This document shows positions 1-7,593 of a stretch of 10,153 bases of DNA, one piece after another; positions within the stretch are counted from its first letter, which is position 1; every line of letters begins with the position of its first letter. Source of the stretch: CAZCZR01 sp964503455. GTDB lineage: Bacteria; Bacillota; Clostridia; UBA1381. A model generated the notes under the pieces. The model was not told where the DNA came from. It made no database searches and was given only the letters and a program-made list of their open reading frames with translations. The position numbers and the translations under genes are program-made. Where the stretch lies: positions 1-10,153 of the forward strand of contig CAZCZR010000064.1 of the NCBI GenBank assembly GCA_964503455.1, in the 5' to 3' direction.

Positions 1-2
1 CC

Positions 3-1700
3 TTACATCTCCTCCACTGTCTGTATGCCGAGGAGTGCGAGGGCGGATTTTATAACGTCGCCGGAGGCTTTTACAAGCGCAAGACGCGCTTTTTTTATAT
101 CTTCCGGAATGTCGGAGCGGAGTATCGGGCAGGTGCTGTAGAATTTGTTGAACGCTTTTACAACACCGGTCACATACCTGTTGACATAAAACGGCTCGTT
201 CTTATCGGCTGCCGCCGCGACGGCGCTTTCAAATCCCGCAAGCTGCTTTATCAGCGTGTACTCGTCATCCTCCGTAAGCAGCGTCAGATCCGCATCGGAA
301 AAGTCCGTATCCGCGCGGCGGAGAATACTCTGTGCGCGGACGTATCCGTACTGGCAGTACGGCGCGGATTCGCCCTCAAAATCAAGCATCGAATCCCACG
401 AGAACACAATATCCTTTTCGCGGGAGCTTTTCAGGAAGGTGTAGAGTACGGCGCCGATGCCGATGCGCTTCGCGGTTTCCTCCTTGTTTTCCATGTCGGG
501 ACTGTTGGTGTTTATTATTTCCAGCGTTTTCGCTACGGCTTCGTTTAAAACGTCCTCAAGGAACACCACATCGCCGTGACGCGTGGAGAGCTTCTTGTCG
601 GGGAATTTTACCAGACCGAAGCCCACGTGCTCGCACTTATCCGCCCAGTCAAAGCCCATACGGCGTATGACCTCGAACACCTGCTTGAAATGCAGCGCCT
701 GCGGCGTGCCGACAACATATATGCACTTGTCGAAATTATATGTTCTGTGGCGGTAGATCGCCGCCGCGATGTCGCGTGTGGCGTATATGGTCGCGCCGTC
801 GGATTTGAGAATTATACACGGGGGCATATTCATATCCGACAGATCCACCACCTGCGCGCCTTGACTCTCGGTAAGAAGTCCCGCGTTTTTGATAAGCTCG
901 ACAGCCTCGTCCATTTTGTCGGAGTAAAAGCTTTCGCCGGCGTAGGAGTCAAATTCAACGCCAAGCATATCATAGACGCGCTTGAACTCAACAAGGCTTA
1001 TATCCTTGAAGTATTGCCAAAGACGGGTGGTTTCCTCCTCGCCGTCCTCAAGCTTTTTGAAGTACTCTCTTGCCTCGTCCTCAAGCGACGGATCCTTTTC
1101 CGCCTCCTCATGGAACCTAACGTATATTTTCAAAAGCTCGTTTATGGGGTCTTTTCTGATGACCTCATCATCGCCCCAGCGCTTGTACGCGCTTATAAGC
1201 TTGCCGAATTGAGTACCCCAGTCGCCGAGGTGGTTGATGCGCACGACCTTGAAGCCAAGACGGCTGTATATCTTTTCAAGCGAGCTGCCCAGAGCCGTTG
1301 AGAAAAGGTGCCCTATATGGAAGGGCTTCGCGATATTCGGCGAGGAGTATTCCACAACGACGGTCTTGCCGTTGCCTATATCCGATTTCCCGTAAGCCTC
1401 GCCCTTTTTGAGAACCTCCGAGAGGATTTCCCTTGAGTAAGAGCCGCGGTTATAGAAAAAGTTCAGATACCCGCCCGCCGCCTCGGCGCGCTCTATTTCG
1501 GGCATATCGCCGAGCTTATCGGCAAGCTCCTTTGCTATAAGAGCGGGAGCCTTATGCAGTGTTTTTGCAAGTATAAAGCACGGGAACGCAAGGTCGCCCA
1601 GCTTTTCATCGGGAGGGGTTTCCGTAAGCGCGGATATGCGGTCTGTGTCCAGTCCCGTCAGCTCGGAAAGACGGGCGGCAGCTTTGTATTTAAAATCCAT
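3..1700 (-). CDS. argS: Arginine--tRNA ligase (ArgS)
   Basis: Cytoplasmic class I aminoacyl-tRNA synthetase that joins arginine to tRNA-Arg using ATP. The 565-residue protein is full length for the family and its TAA stop lies at the very edge of the window. Residues 1-100 are the N-terminal Arg-tRNA synthetase domain, ending in GGYLNFF. The Rossmann catalytic core follows with EYSSPNIAKPFHIGH, whose HIGH signature is residues 128-131, and NHLGDWGTQFG at 156-166. The KMSKS-equivalent loop reads KLSTRHGD at 370-377, keeping the first lysine; TRHG replaces the more usual TRKG. The C-terminal DALR anticodon-binding domain begins near residue 445 (SAPYCQYGYVRAQSIL) and ends in the typical LLGI-xxxx-M tail. 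The ATG is preceded by AAAGGA about 8 bases upstream. It follows metG by 21 bases, so the two are probably co-transcribed. No T-box leader could fit in that gap. Confidence 0.97.
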   Translation of the reverse strand: MDFKYKAAARLSELTGLDTDRISALTETPPDEKLGDLAFPCFILAKTLHKAPALIAKELADKLGDMPEIERAEAAGGYLNFFYNRGSYSREILSEVLKKGEAYGKSDIGNGKTVVVEYSSPNIAKPFHIGHLFSTALGSSLEKIYSRLGFKVVRINHLGDWGTQFGKLISAYKRWGDDEVIRKDPINELLKIYVRFHEEAEKDPSLEDEAREYFKKLEDGEEETTRLWQYFKDISLVEFKRVYDMLGVEFDSYAGESFYSDKMDEAVELIKNAGLLTESQGAQVVDLSDMNMPPCIILKSDGATIYATRDIAAAIYRHRTYNFDKCIYVVGTPQALHFKQVFEVIRRMGFDWADKCEHVGFGLVKFPDKKLSTRHGDVVFLEDVLNEAVAKTLEIINTNSPDMENKEETAKRIGIGAVLYTFLKSSREKDIVFSWDSMLDFEGESAPYCQYGYVRAQSILRRADTDFSDADLTLLTEDDEYTLIKQLAGFESAVAAAADKNEPFYVNRYVTGVVKAFNKFYSTCPILRSDIPEDIKKARLALVKASGDVIKSALALLGIQTVEEM

Positions 1701-1721
1701 TTGTAAATTCCTTTCACGCGA

Positions 1722-3647
1722 TCACACTATTTCGGCGCCGCTTTGTATATCGTTGAGCGTTGTAAGCACAGTCAGCTTGCCGTCATGCTCGGCGGAGAGG
1801 ATCATGCCGTTTGATTCAAGACCCATCATTTTCCTCGGCTTGAAATTGGCGATAAACAGCACATTCTTGCCGATAAGCTCCTCCGGCTTGTGGAACTGCG
1901 ATATTCCCGACAGTATCTGCCGTGTTTCGCTGCCGACCTCAAGCGTGAAGCGCAGGAGCTTTTTCGATTTTTTGACCGGCTCGCACTCTATGACCTTGCC
2001 GACTCTTATATCAAGCTTTTCAAAGTCCTCTATGTCAACGTTATCCTTAAAGGGAGCTATCTCAACGGCGGGAGCCGTATCCTCGGCGATTTCCGCTTCG
2101 ATTTCGGCAAGCTTCTTCTCAGCGTCTATGCGCACGAATAAAGGCTCCGGATTCCCGACCCTCGTGCCGAGGGGAAGATGACCGAAGGTCTCGGTTGTAT
2201 CGCATGAGAGAATATCGGTGTTAAGCTGAGATGCGATCTTCTCCGATGTGGAGGGCATATACGGCGACAGAAGCGAGGCTATAATCCTGATTGTTTCGGC
2301 GAGGTTGTAAAGCACCGTCGCAAGACGCGGCCTCGACGCCTCATCCCTTGCAAGGATCCACGGCGTTGTTTCGTCGATGTACTTGTTGGCGCGGTCGGCT
2401 ATTTTCCATATCTCGTCAAGGCTGTCGGCGACATGGAGCGTATTCATCTTTTCCTTTATTATGCCTATGGCGCCCGTGGCGACGGCTTTTAAGTCAGCGT
2501 CAAATTCGCCCTCGGTGTCGTTTGATACCAAAACGCCGTCAAAGTACTTGTTTATCATGGCGACGGTTCTGTTTACAAGGTTGCCGAGAGTGTTTGCCAG
2601 ATCGGAGTTGAAGCGCGATATGAACACCTCGTATGTGATGGTGCCGTCCTGCGCGAAGGGCATCTCGTGAAGCGAGTAGTATCTTACCGCGTCCACGCCG
2701 AAATGACGCACCAGATCCTCCGCGTATATGACGTTGCCGCGCGATTTGGACATTTTCTCATCGCCGACAAGCATCCACGGATGACCGAACACCTGCTTTG
2801 GCAGCGGCTCGCCCAGAGCCATAAGCATTATGGGCCAGTATATCGTGTGGAAACGGAGTATATCCTTGCCTATGATATGAACGTCCGCGGGCCAGTATTT
2901 GTTGTACAGCTCGCTCTTGCCGTCAACGGTATAGCCGAGGGCGGTGATGTAGTTTGAAAGCGCGTCTATCCATACGTATATAACGTGTCCGGGGTCAAAT
3001 TCCACGGGTATGCCCCAGTCGAAGCTGGTTCTTGACACGCACAGGTCCTGAAGTCCGGGCTTTAGGAAGTTGTTCACCATTTCCTTTTTGCGGCTTTCCG
3101 GCTGAATGAACTCGTCATGCTCGTCGATGTATTGCATCAGTCTGTCCTGATACTTGCTCATTCTGAAAAAATACGCCTCTTCCTTGGTGCGCTGCACCTC
3201 TCTGCCGCAGTCGGGGCATTTGCCGTCTACAAGCTGCGTTTCCGTCCAGAAGGATTCGCACGGAGTGCAGTAAAGTCCCTCGTACTCGCCCTTATATATA
3301 TCGCCCTGCTCGTACAGGCGCTTGAATATGCCCTGTACCGCCTTTACATGGTAATCGTCCGTTGTGCGGATGAATTTGTCGTAGCTGATATTAAGCATAT
3401 CGGCGATGTCGCGGATCTGACCGGCGATCATGTCAACGTGCTGCTTGGGCGTAATGCCCTCGGCCTCGGCGATTTCCTGTATCTTCTGACCGTGTTCGTC
3501 CGTTCCGGTAAGAAAGAAAACGTCCTTGCCGATATATCTTTGAAAACGGGCAACGGCGTCGGAGAGGATAATCTCGTAGGTGTTGCCTATATGAGGCTTT
3601 TTCGAGGTATATGCTATCGCGGTCGTAAGATAGAATTTTTCTGCCAT
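1722..3647 (-). CDS. metG: Methionine--tRNA ligase (MetG) with C-terminal tRNA-binding domain
   Basis: Class I synthetase that charges initiator and elongator tRNA-Met with methionine in the cytoplasm. The 641-residue length fits the homodimeric form with an appended tRNA-binding domain. The HIGH motif appears as PHIGN (residues 18-22), a usual MetRS form. A connective-peptide zinc knuckle is formed by C127/C130 and C144/C147, and KMSKS is exact at 298-302. The helical anticodon-binding domain spans roughly 340-500, including NLVNR and the ETTPW motif. After a charged, alanine-rich linker (about 505-537), residues 538-641 form the EMAP-II/Trbp-like OB fold, with DIRVGKV, a SGISQ stretch and NFKPRKMMG. 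The ATG has AAAGGA about 9 bases upstream. Gaps are 24 bases to the membrane-protein gene before it and 21 to argS after it, which supports read-through transcription. In many Clostridia metG is followed by tatD; here argS takes that place. Confidence 0.97.
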   Translation of the reverse strand: MAEKFYLTTAIAYTSKKPHIGNTYEIILSDAVARFQRYIGKDVFFLTGTDEHGQKIQEIAEAEGITPKQHVDMIAGQIRDIADMLNISYDKFIRTTDDYHVKAVQGIFKRLYEQGDIYKGEYEGLYCTPCESFWTETQLVDGKCPDCGREVQRTKEEAYFFRMSKYQDRLMQYIDEHDEFIQPESRKKEMVNNFLKPGLQDLCVSRTSFDWGIPVEFDPGHVIYVWIDALSNYITALGYTVDGKSELYNKYWPADVHIIGKDILRFHTIYWPIMLMALGEPLPKQVFGHPWMLVGDEKMSKSRGNVIYAEDLVRHFGVDAVRYYSLHEMPFAQDGTITYEVFISRFNSDLANTLGNLVNRTVAMINKYFDGVLVSNDTEGEFDADLKAVATGAIGIIKEKMNTLHVADSLDEIWKIADRANKYIDETTPWILARDEASRPRLATVLYNLAETIRIIASLLSPYMPSTSEKIASQLNTDILSCDTTETFGHLPLGTRVGNPEPLFVRIDAEKKLAEIEAEIAEDTAPAVEIAPFKDNVDIEDFEKLDIRVGKVIECEPVKKSKKLLRFTLEVGSETRQILSGISQFHKPEELIGKNVLFIANFKPRKMMGLESNGMILSAEHDGKLTVLTTLNDIQSGAEIV

Positions 3648-3671
3648 ATGAATTTTCCTTTCGTTTAATCC

Positions 3672-4850
3672 TTATTCGGATTTAATAAATGATATTATAT
3701 AATTTTTCGCGTCCGAGGCGTTTGTCTTTATCCATTCGCCGACGCGGCGTATGAAAGCTATCAATCCGTCAAATATTCCCGCCTTGTAAAGGCTCAGCAC
3801 AAACATCATGGTGACAGGCCCCAAAATCATACCGCCGACGGACAGCAGCCTGTAGCCTATATACATCGACATCAGCGTCATAAGCGGGTGCATACCGATT
3901 TTGGCGCTTACGATCTTCGGCTCGATGAACTGGCGCACAAGCACTATCGCCACATACGTTATTATCAGTCCTACGCCCACGCGTATGTTGCTGTTTATAA
4001 AGCTCACTATCGCCCACGGCCACAGCGCGGCTCCGCTTCCGAAAAACGGCAGCGCGTCCAGAAACGCTATTCCCAGGGCTATCAGCAGAGCGAAGCGTAT
4101 TTTAAGAATCGACAGCGACGTTATCAGAATCGCAAACGTTATGCACATAAGTATGCCCTGCGCCTTCACGTATGCGCCGAGATAGTGCTTGATCTCGTTT
4201 TTGACGCGGTGCATCTTGTCGCGGTGCCTTTGAGGCACGAAGCGGTTCACGAACGCGGACACCTTCGCGCTGTCGGCAATCATAAAGTAAGACGACAGCA
4301 GGAATACCACCAAGCCCACGAATATACCCGGCAGGCTTTTTGCGATGCCGCTTGCATATCCCATGGCGGGCGAGGAATGAAGGTTAATGTAGCTTGCTAT
4401 CTTTTCGGACAGGTTCGAGCCGACGTTCTCGATAGACGTGCGTATGTTTTCCGGCATTGACGAGTACAGTCCCGATATGCGCTCATAGAACGAGTTGAAG
4501 CCGGAGCGTATCGACTCAAAGATGTAGGGCATTTGAGTGTAGAGGTTTCTGCTCTCGTCCACGATCTTCCATACGGCGAAGCCTATAATGCTTCCCAGTA
4601 TGCCGAGAATCAGTATCAGCACCAGTATCGCGGAGATACTCCTTGGGAGCTTGAGCCGCTTTTGCAAAAAGTCCGCGACCGGATTTGTAATAAGCGAAAA
4701 CAAATATCCCAGTATAAAAGGGAGAAACAGGCTTATAAAAAACGCCAGTACGGATATTATTGTAGACACCGAAAAATACGCCGCCACACACAGCGCCGCT
4801 ATGGCGAGTACAAATATTATTATTTTTACGGTTTTGCTTTTAATTTTCAT
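3672..4850 (-). CDS. AI-2E family membrane protein, YtvI-like
   Basis: Polytopic inner-membrane protein of the AI-2E/PerM family (Pfam PF01594), 392 residues, the usual length. Hydrophobic segments lie at about 7-28, 30-55, 72-97, 172-192, 233-250, 252-285 (probably two passes), 291-310 and 325-355. A soluble, mostly helical insert occupies about 98-170. The family's conserved C-terminal block is clear: DALPFFGSGAALWPWA (265-280), RQFIEPKIVSAKIGMHPL (306-323), and YIGYRLLSVGG before GPV. Family members have been linked to quorum-signal export, sodium/proton exchange and, for YtvI of Bacillus, sporulation; none of these can be read from sequence. The Gly-rich LPFFGSG block and overall size look most like the YtvI branch of sporulating Firmicutes, but that is impression, not proof. 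AAAGGA lies 10 bases before the ATG. The gene sits 22 bases after the apgM-like gene and 24 before metG. Confidence 0.9.
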   Translation of the reverse strand: MKIKSKTVKIIIFVLAIAALCVAAYFSVSTIISVLAFFISLFLPFILGYLFSLITNPVADFLQKRLKLPRSISAILVLILILGILGSIIGFAVWKIVDESRNLYTQMPYIFESIRSGFNSFYERISGLYSSMPENIRTSIENVGSNLSEKIASYINLHSSPAMGYASGIAKSLPGIFVGLVVFLLSSYFMIADSAKVSAFVNRFVPQRHRDKMHRVKNEIKHYLGAYVKAQGILMCITFAILITSLSILKIRFALLIALGIAFLDALPFFGSGAALWPWAIVSFINSNIRVGVGLIITYVAIVLVRQFIEPKIVSAKIGMHPLMTLMSMYIGYRLLSVGGMILGPVTMMFVLSLYKAGIFDGLIAFIRRVGEWIKTNASDAKNYIISFIKSE

Positions 4851-4872
4851 TTGATATCAATCCTTTGCGGAG

Positions 4873-6081
4873 TTATTTGCCGAGGAATCTGTTCATCAGG
4901 GTATAGCCTTCCTCGATATAAATGCCGGTTGATTTTCCGTTGCTTTCGGTGTAATCGAGTCCGGAGCCGTTAGGGTTGGTGCTGTCGAAGATGATATACG
5001 GTATCGGATCCGAAACGTGGGTCTTTAGGCATATGGGCGTCGGATGATCGGGCATTATGAGCATTTTGTAGGCGATGCCCTCCTCGTCAAGCTTTTCTTT
5101 TAAAAAGCCTACCACCTTTTTGTCTATAAGCTCCACCGAGAGCTTCTTATTCTGCGCGTTGCCCTGATGACCGCACTCATCGGGAGCTTCCATGTGTATG
5201 TATACAAAATCATTCCCTCTTTTAAGAGCGTCCAAGGCGGCTTGAGCCTTTCCGTCAAAGTTGGTGTCAACGTTTCCCGTCGCGCCCTCCACGTCGATGG
5301 ATTCCATGCCCGCGCATTTTGCTATGCCCTTTATAAGATCCACCGCCGATATTACCGCGCCCTTAATTCCGAACTTCTGCTCGAAATTGTCAAGCCTCGG
5401 CTTGGTGCCTTCGCCCCATATCCATATCGAGGTGGCGGGGTTTTTGCCCTCTGCCACGCGCCTTTTGTTTACGGGATGATCCTTTAGGATTTTCTCGCTT
5501 TTTTTCATCATATCCAGTATCACATCGGCGCCCTCGCCCTTGGGCAGATAGTCCTTTATCCTTTTGTCGGATATATCGTGAGGCGGGGTCAGAGTGACAT
5601 TTGTCGAGCCGCCGTCCCATACCGCGAGGTGGCGGTAGCTTACTCCGCCGTAAAATTTTATAACGTCGGTGTCAAGCGCGTCGGCTATGGCTTTCATAAG
5701 CTCATGAGCTTCGGGGGTGGTTATCTCGCCCGCCGAATAGTCAAGCATGGTTTTGTCCTCGTAGCTTTCCTCCCCCGACAGGGTGACTATATTGCAGCGG
5801 AAGGTAACATCGGTGTCCTTCAGGGGTACGCCTATGCTTGCCGCTTCAAGGGGAGAACGCCCCGTATAGCAATCCCTCGTGTCGTAACCCATAACGGCGA
5901 GGTTGGCAACATCACTGCCCGGCTTCATGCCGTCGGCTACGGTCTTAACCATGCCCAGCTCCCCGTGACGGCACATATAATCCATGTTCGGCTTGTCCGC
6001 GACCTCAAGGATCGTCTTTCCGCCGAAGGCTTCCACGGGATAATCCGCCATCCCGTCGCCGAGTACAACAATGTATTTCAT
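4873..6081 (-). CDS. apgM: Cofactor-independent phosphoglycerate mutase, ApgM type (or proposed homoserine kinase)
   Basis: Member of the alkaline-phosphatase superfamily, archaeal-type 2,3-bisphosphoglycerate-independent phosphoglycerate mutase branch (COG3635), 402 residues and full length. Metal-binding and catalytic positions are all present: GDGMAD at the N-terminus (D9), the phospho-acceptor serine S56 in PGSDVANLAVMGYD, R95/N97, H151, the APDECGH block (D301, H305) and MPDHPTP (D345, H346) with H355 just after. Phosphoglycerate mutase interconverts 3- and 2-phosphoglycerate in glycolysis. A close bacterial subgroup of the same length and N-terminus (TIGR02535) has been proposed to be homoserine kinase because of its threonine-gene neighbourhoods. 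No threonine gene lies in this window, so context does not decide. The start is firm: a perfect AGGAGG (6089-6094) lies 7 bases before the ATG. It follows degV by 60 bases, the longest gap in the operon. Confidence 0.85.
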   Translation of the reverse strand: MKYIVVLGDGMADYPVEAFGGKTILEVADKPNMDYMCRHGELGMVKTVADGMKPGSDVANLAVMGYDTRDCYTGRSPLEAASIGVPLKDTDVTFRCNIVTLSGEESYEDKTMLDYSAGEITTPEAHELMKAIADALDTDVIKFYGGVSYRHLAVWDGGSTNVTLTPPHDISDKRIKDYLPKGEGADVILDMMKKSEKILKDHPVNKRRVAEGKNPATSIWIWGEGTKPRLDNFEQKFGIKGAVISAVDLIKGIAKCAGMESIDVEGATGNVDTNFDGKAQAALDALKRGNDFVYIHMEAPDECGHQGNAQNKKLSVELIDKKVVGFLKEKLDEEGIAYKMLIMPDHPTPICLKTHVSDPIPYIIFDSTNPNGSGLDYTESNGKSTGIYIEEGYTLMNRFLGK

Positions 6082-6120
6082 ATTTTTTCCTCCTAAAACA
6101 GTAATAGCATTTATAATCCT

Positions 6121-6134
6121 GCCGCATACGCGGC
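6121..6134 (-). other. GC hairpin in the degV-apgM gap
   Basis: GCCGC (6121-6125) pairs with GCGGC (6130-6134) around a 4-base loop, 7 bases after the degV stop. The following bases in the direction of transcription are AGGATTATAAATG, not a T-run, so termination is unlikely. It resembles the hairpin after trmL in position and base content. Confidence 0.4.
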
Positions 6135-6141
6135 GAAAGCT

Positions 6142-7008
6142 CTAATCCATTTTCCTGCGGTAGATGATGGCAACGGCTCCGGGGCCGAGATGCGTACCGA
6201 CTATAGGCCCAAATTCGCTGAACATCTTCACCGCGGGAATGTTAAACTCCTCTTTCAGCTTCTCGACCGCTTCAAGCCCCTTCGCGAGATCCGAATGTAC
6301 CACAAGAAATTCCTTTTTCTCATCGTCAAAGCCGGGGTCCTCGTACATGAGGTTTATCAGCTTGCCGATAAGATTTTTCTTGCCGCGCAGCTTGTCCAGC
6401 GGCTCCACAAGACCGTGATCTATCGTAAGCACCGGCTTGATGTCCAAAAGCGTCCCGACAATGGCGGTGGCTTTATTGATTCTGCCGCCCTTTTCAAGGT
6501 ATTTAAGCGTGTCCACAAGCAGCAGCGCGCGCCATGACTTAACGTACCTTTCGCAGTAGGCGACTATCTCGTCAACGCTTTTGCCCTCGGCGTCCATTTT
6601 TGCCGCCTCGACAGCCGTAGCCGAGATATAGAGCGAGTATTTTTCGGTGTCGATGATGCGTATATCCGCGTCGGGATTGTCGTTTTCTTTAATCTCGTCA
6701 ACTATCATATGCGCGGTATGATTCTGACCGCTGCCCTTTGCCGAGATGGTGAAGTATATCACGCTGTCATACTCCTTGCTTGCGGTTAAAAGTCCGTCGT
6801 AGAGAATATTGTACGGGGTCTGCGCAGTTGTGGGTATCCTGGGATTTTTTTCAAGCATTTCGTAAAACTGCTCGTTCGTCATATCGACGCCGCCGGTATA
6901 GCAGTCGTCGCCGAACAGGCTCAAAAACGCGAATACGCCTATATTATATTTTTTCGCGATGTCATCGGGCATATCCGCGCTCGTGTCAACAAAAATCTTC
7001 AGGCTCAT
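6142..7008 (-). CDS. DegV family protein (fatty-acid binding)
   Basis: Soluble two-domain DegV/EDD-fold protein, 288 residues, normal for the family (Pfam PF02645). Characterised members bind a long-chain fatty acid, and those partnering with FakA kinase (FakB) present it for phosphorylation before entry into phospholipids. Visible signatures are the N-terminal VDTSADMP (7-14), PTTAQTP (59-65) in place of the common PTTSQP, ISAKGSGQNHTA (88-99) as the ligand-loop serine block, VDTLKYLEKGGRI (165-177) with the following IKPVLTI, and a C-terminal GPIVGTHLGPGAVAI (267-281). No fakA gene is in the window, so a FakB role is only family-level inference. AAAGGA lies 10 bases before the ATG. The gene is 42 bases after trmL, and a GC hairpin sits in that gap. 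Confidence 0.93.
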   Translation of the reverse strand: MSLKIFVDTSADMPDDIAKKYNIGVFAFLSLFGDDCYTGGVDMTNEQFYEMLEKNPRIPTTAQTPYNILYDGLLTASKEYDSVIYFTISAKGSGQNHTAHMIVDEIKENDNPDADIRIIDTEKYSLYISATAVEAAKMDAEGKSVDEIVAYCERYVKSWRALLLVDTLKYLEKGGRINKATAIVGTLLDIKPVLTIDHGLVEPLDKLRGKKNLIGKLINLMYEDPGFDDEKKEFLVVHSDLAKGLEAVEKLKEEFNIPAVKMFSEFGPIVGTHLGPGAVAIIYRRKMD

Positions 7009-7030
7009 ATCAAGACCGTCCTTTCATGCT

Positions 7031-7046
7031 CCGCGCCGGTGCGCGG
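7031..7046 (-). other. GC hairpin in the trmL-degV gap
   Basis: A perfect 6-bp all-GC stem (7031-7036 with 7041-7046) closes a 4-base loop, 4 bases after the trmL stop. On the minus strand it is followed by AGCATG and then the degV ribosome binding site, with no T-run. It therefore does not look like a terminator; an mRNA processing or 3'-end protecting hairpin is possible. Confidence 0.45.
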
Positions 7047-7050
7047 CAAA

Positions 7051-7575
7051 TCAGGTGTTTGAGGTTATCTGCTTTTCGGCAAGCTCCCAGTCGTATTTTG
7101 TGAGCGCGCCCTTCATTTTAAGCTGCTCGTACCCAAGCTGACGGAGCGCCTCATAGACAACGACCGCGACGGAGTTCGACAGATTCAGGCTCCTTGCGTC
7201 GGCGATCATCGGAATACGTATGCAGCGATCCTCGTTGGCAAGGAGCAGCTCCTCGGGAAGTCCCTTCGTTTCCTTGCCGAAAAGTATGTAATCGTTGTCG
7301 CGGTATTCCGCGTCGGAATGAGTGTGCCGCCCTTTGGTGGTTGAGTAGAAGTATCTGCCTCCGGCGGTTTTTTCGAAAAAGTCGCCGAGGCTATCATAAT
7401 ATGTCACGCCCAGAAGATGCCAGTAATCCAGACCGGCGCGTTTCAGCTTCCTGTCGTCAATGGCGAAGCCCATAGGCTTTACTATATGCAGCCGGCAGCC
7501 GGTAGCCGCGCAGGTACGCGCGATATTGCCGGTATTTTGAGGTATCTCCGGTTCGACTAAAACTACGTTTATCAA
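7051..7575 (-). CDS. trmL: tRNA (cytidine(34)-2'-O)-methyltransferase TrmL
   Basis: SPOUT-superfamily methyltransferase, 174 residues. The family 2'-O-methylates the wobble base of the two tRNA-Leu species ending in CAA and cmnm5UAA anticodons, using S-adenosylmethionine. The sequence shows the SpoU/TrmH motif 1, IPQNTGNIARTCAATG (11-26), motif 2, ILFGKETKGLPEELL (97-111) and motif 3, IPMIADARSLNLSNSVAV (121-138). The last two form the trefoil knot that binds AdoMet. R20 and the motif-3 serine/asparagine residues are conserved. The start codon is TTG: conserved residues begin at once (INVVLVEPE), there is no nearby in-frame ATG, and GGGGAG lies 7 bases upstream. It starts 18 bases after the DUF362 gene, so it is almost surely co-transcribed. 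Together with metG and argS it gives the operon a translation theme. Confidence 0.94.
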   Translation of the reverse strand: MINVVLVEPEIPQNTGNIARTCAATGCRLHIVKPMGFAIDDRKLKRAGLDYWHLLGVTYYDSLGDFFEKTAGGRYFYSTTKGRHTHSDAEYRDNDYILFGKETKGLPEELLLANEDRCIRIPMIADARSLNLSNSVAVVVYEALRQLGYEQLKMKGALTKYDWELAEKQITSNT

Positions 7576-7582
7576 ATTTTAT

Positions 7583-7588
7583 CTCCCC
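7583..7588 (-). promoter_or_regulatory. Ribosome binding site fixing the TTG start of trmL
   Basis: On the minus strand AAGGGGAGAT precedes the TTG at 7573-7575; the GGGGAG core leaves a 7-base spacer. This spacing, plus conserved protein from residue 2 onward, supports TTG as the true initiator rather than a mis-called start. Confidence 0.75.
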
Positions 7589-7593
7589 TTGGT

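Noticed and set aside
576..1301. A 241-codon open frame on the plus strand
   Set aside because: It is fully antisense to argS, which has every catalytic motif. The frame shows no recognisable domain, and long antisense frames are common opposite genes with this codon use.
3117..3668. A 183-codon plus-strand open frame
   Set aside because: Antisense to the metG N-terminal half with no family signature and no ribosome binding site of note; a shadow of metG.
3648..3671. T-box or other riboswitch upstream of metG
   Set aside because: Only 24 bases separate metG from the preceding gene, enough for a ribosome binding site and nothing more.
3888..4460. A 190-codon plus-strand open frame rich in Arg, His, Tyr and Gln
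   Set aside because: Composition is the mirror of hydrophobic codons in the membrane protein gene on the other strand; not a real protein.
5578..6096. A 172-codon plus-strand open frame reaching into the degV-apgM gap
   Set aside because: Antisense to apgM, low-complexity composition, no motif; apgM itself is full length with a perfect AGGAGG.
6121..6134. Rho-independent terminator between degV and apgM
   Set aside because: The stem is only 5 bp and is not followed by a T-run on the minus strand.
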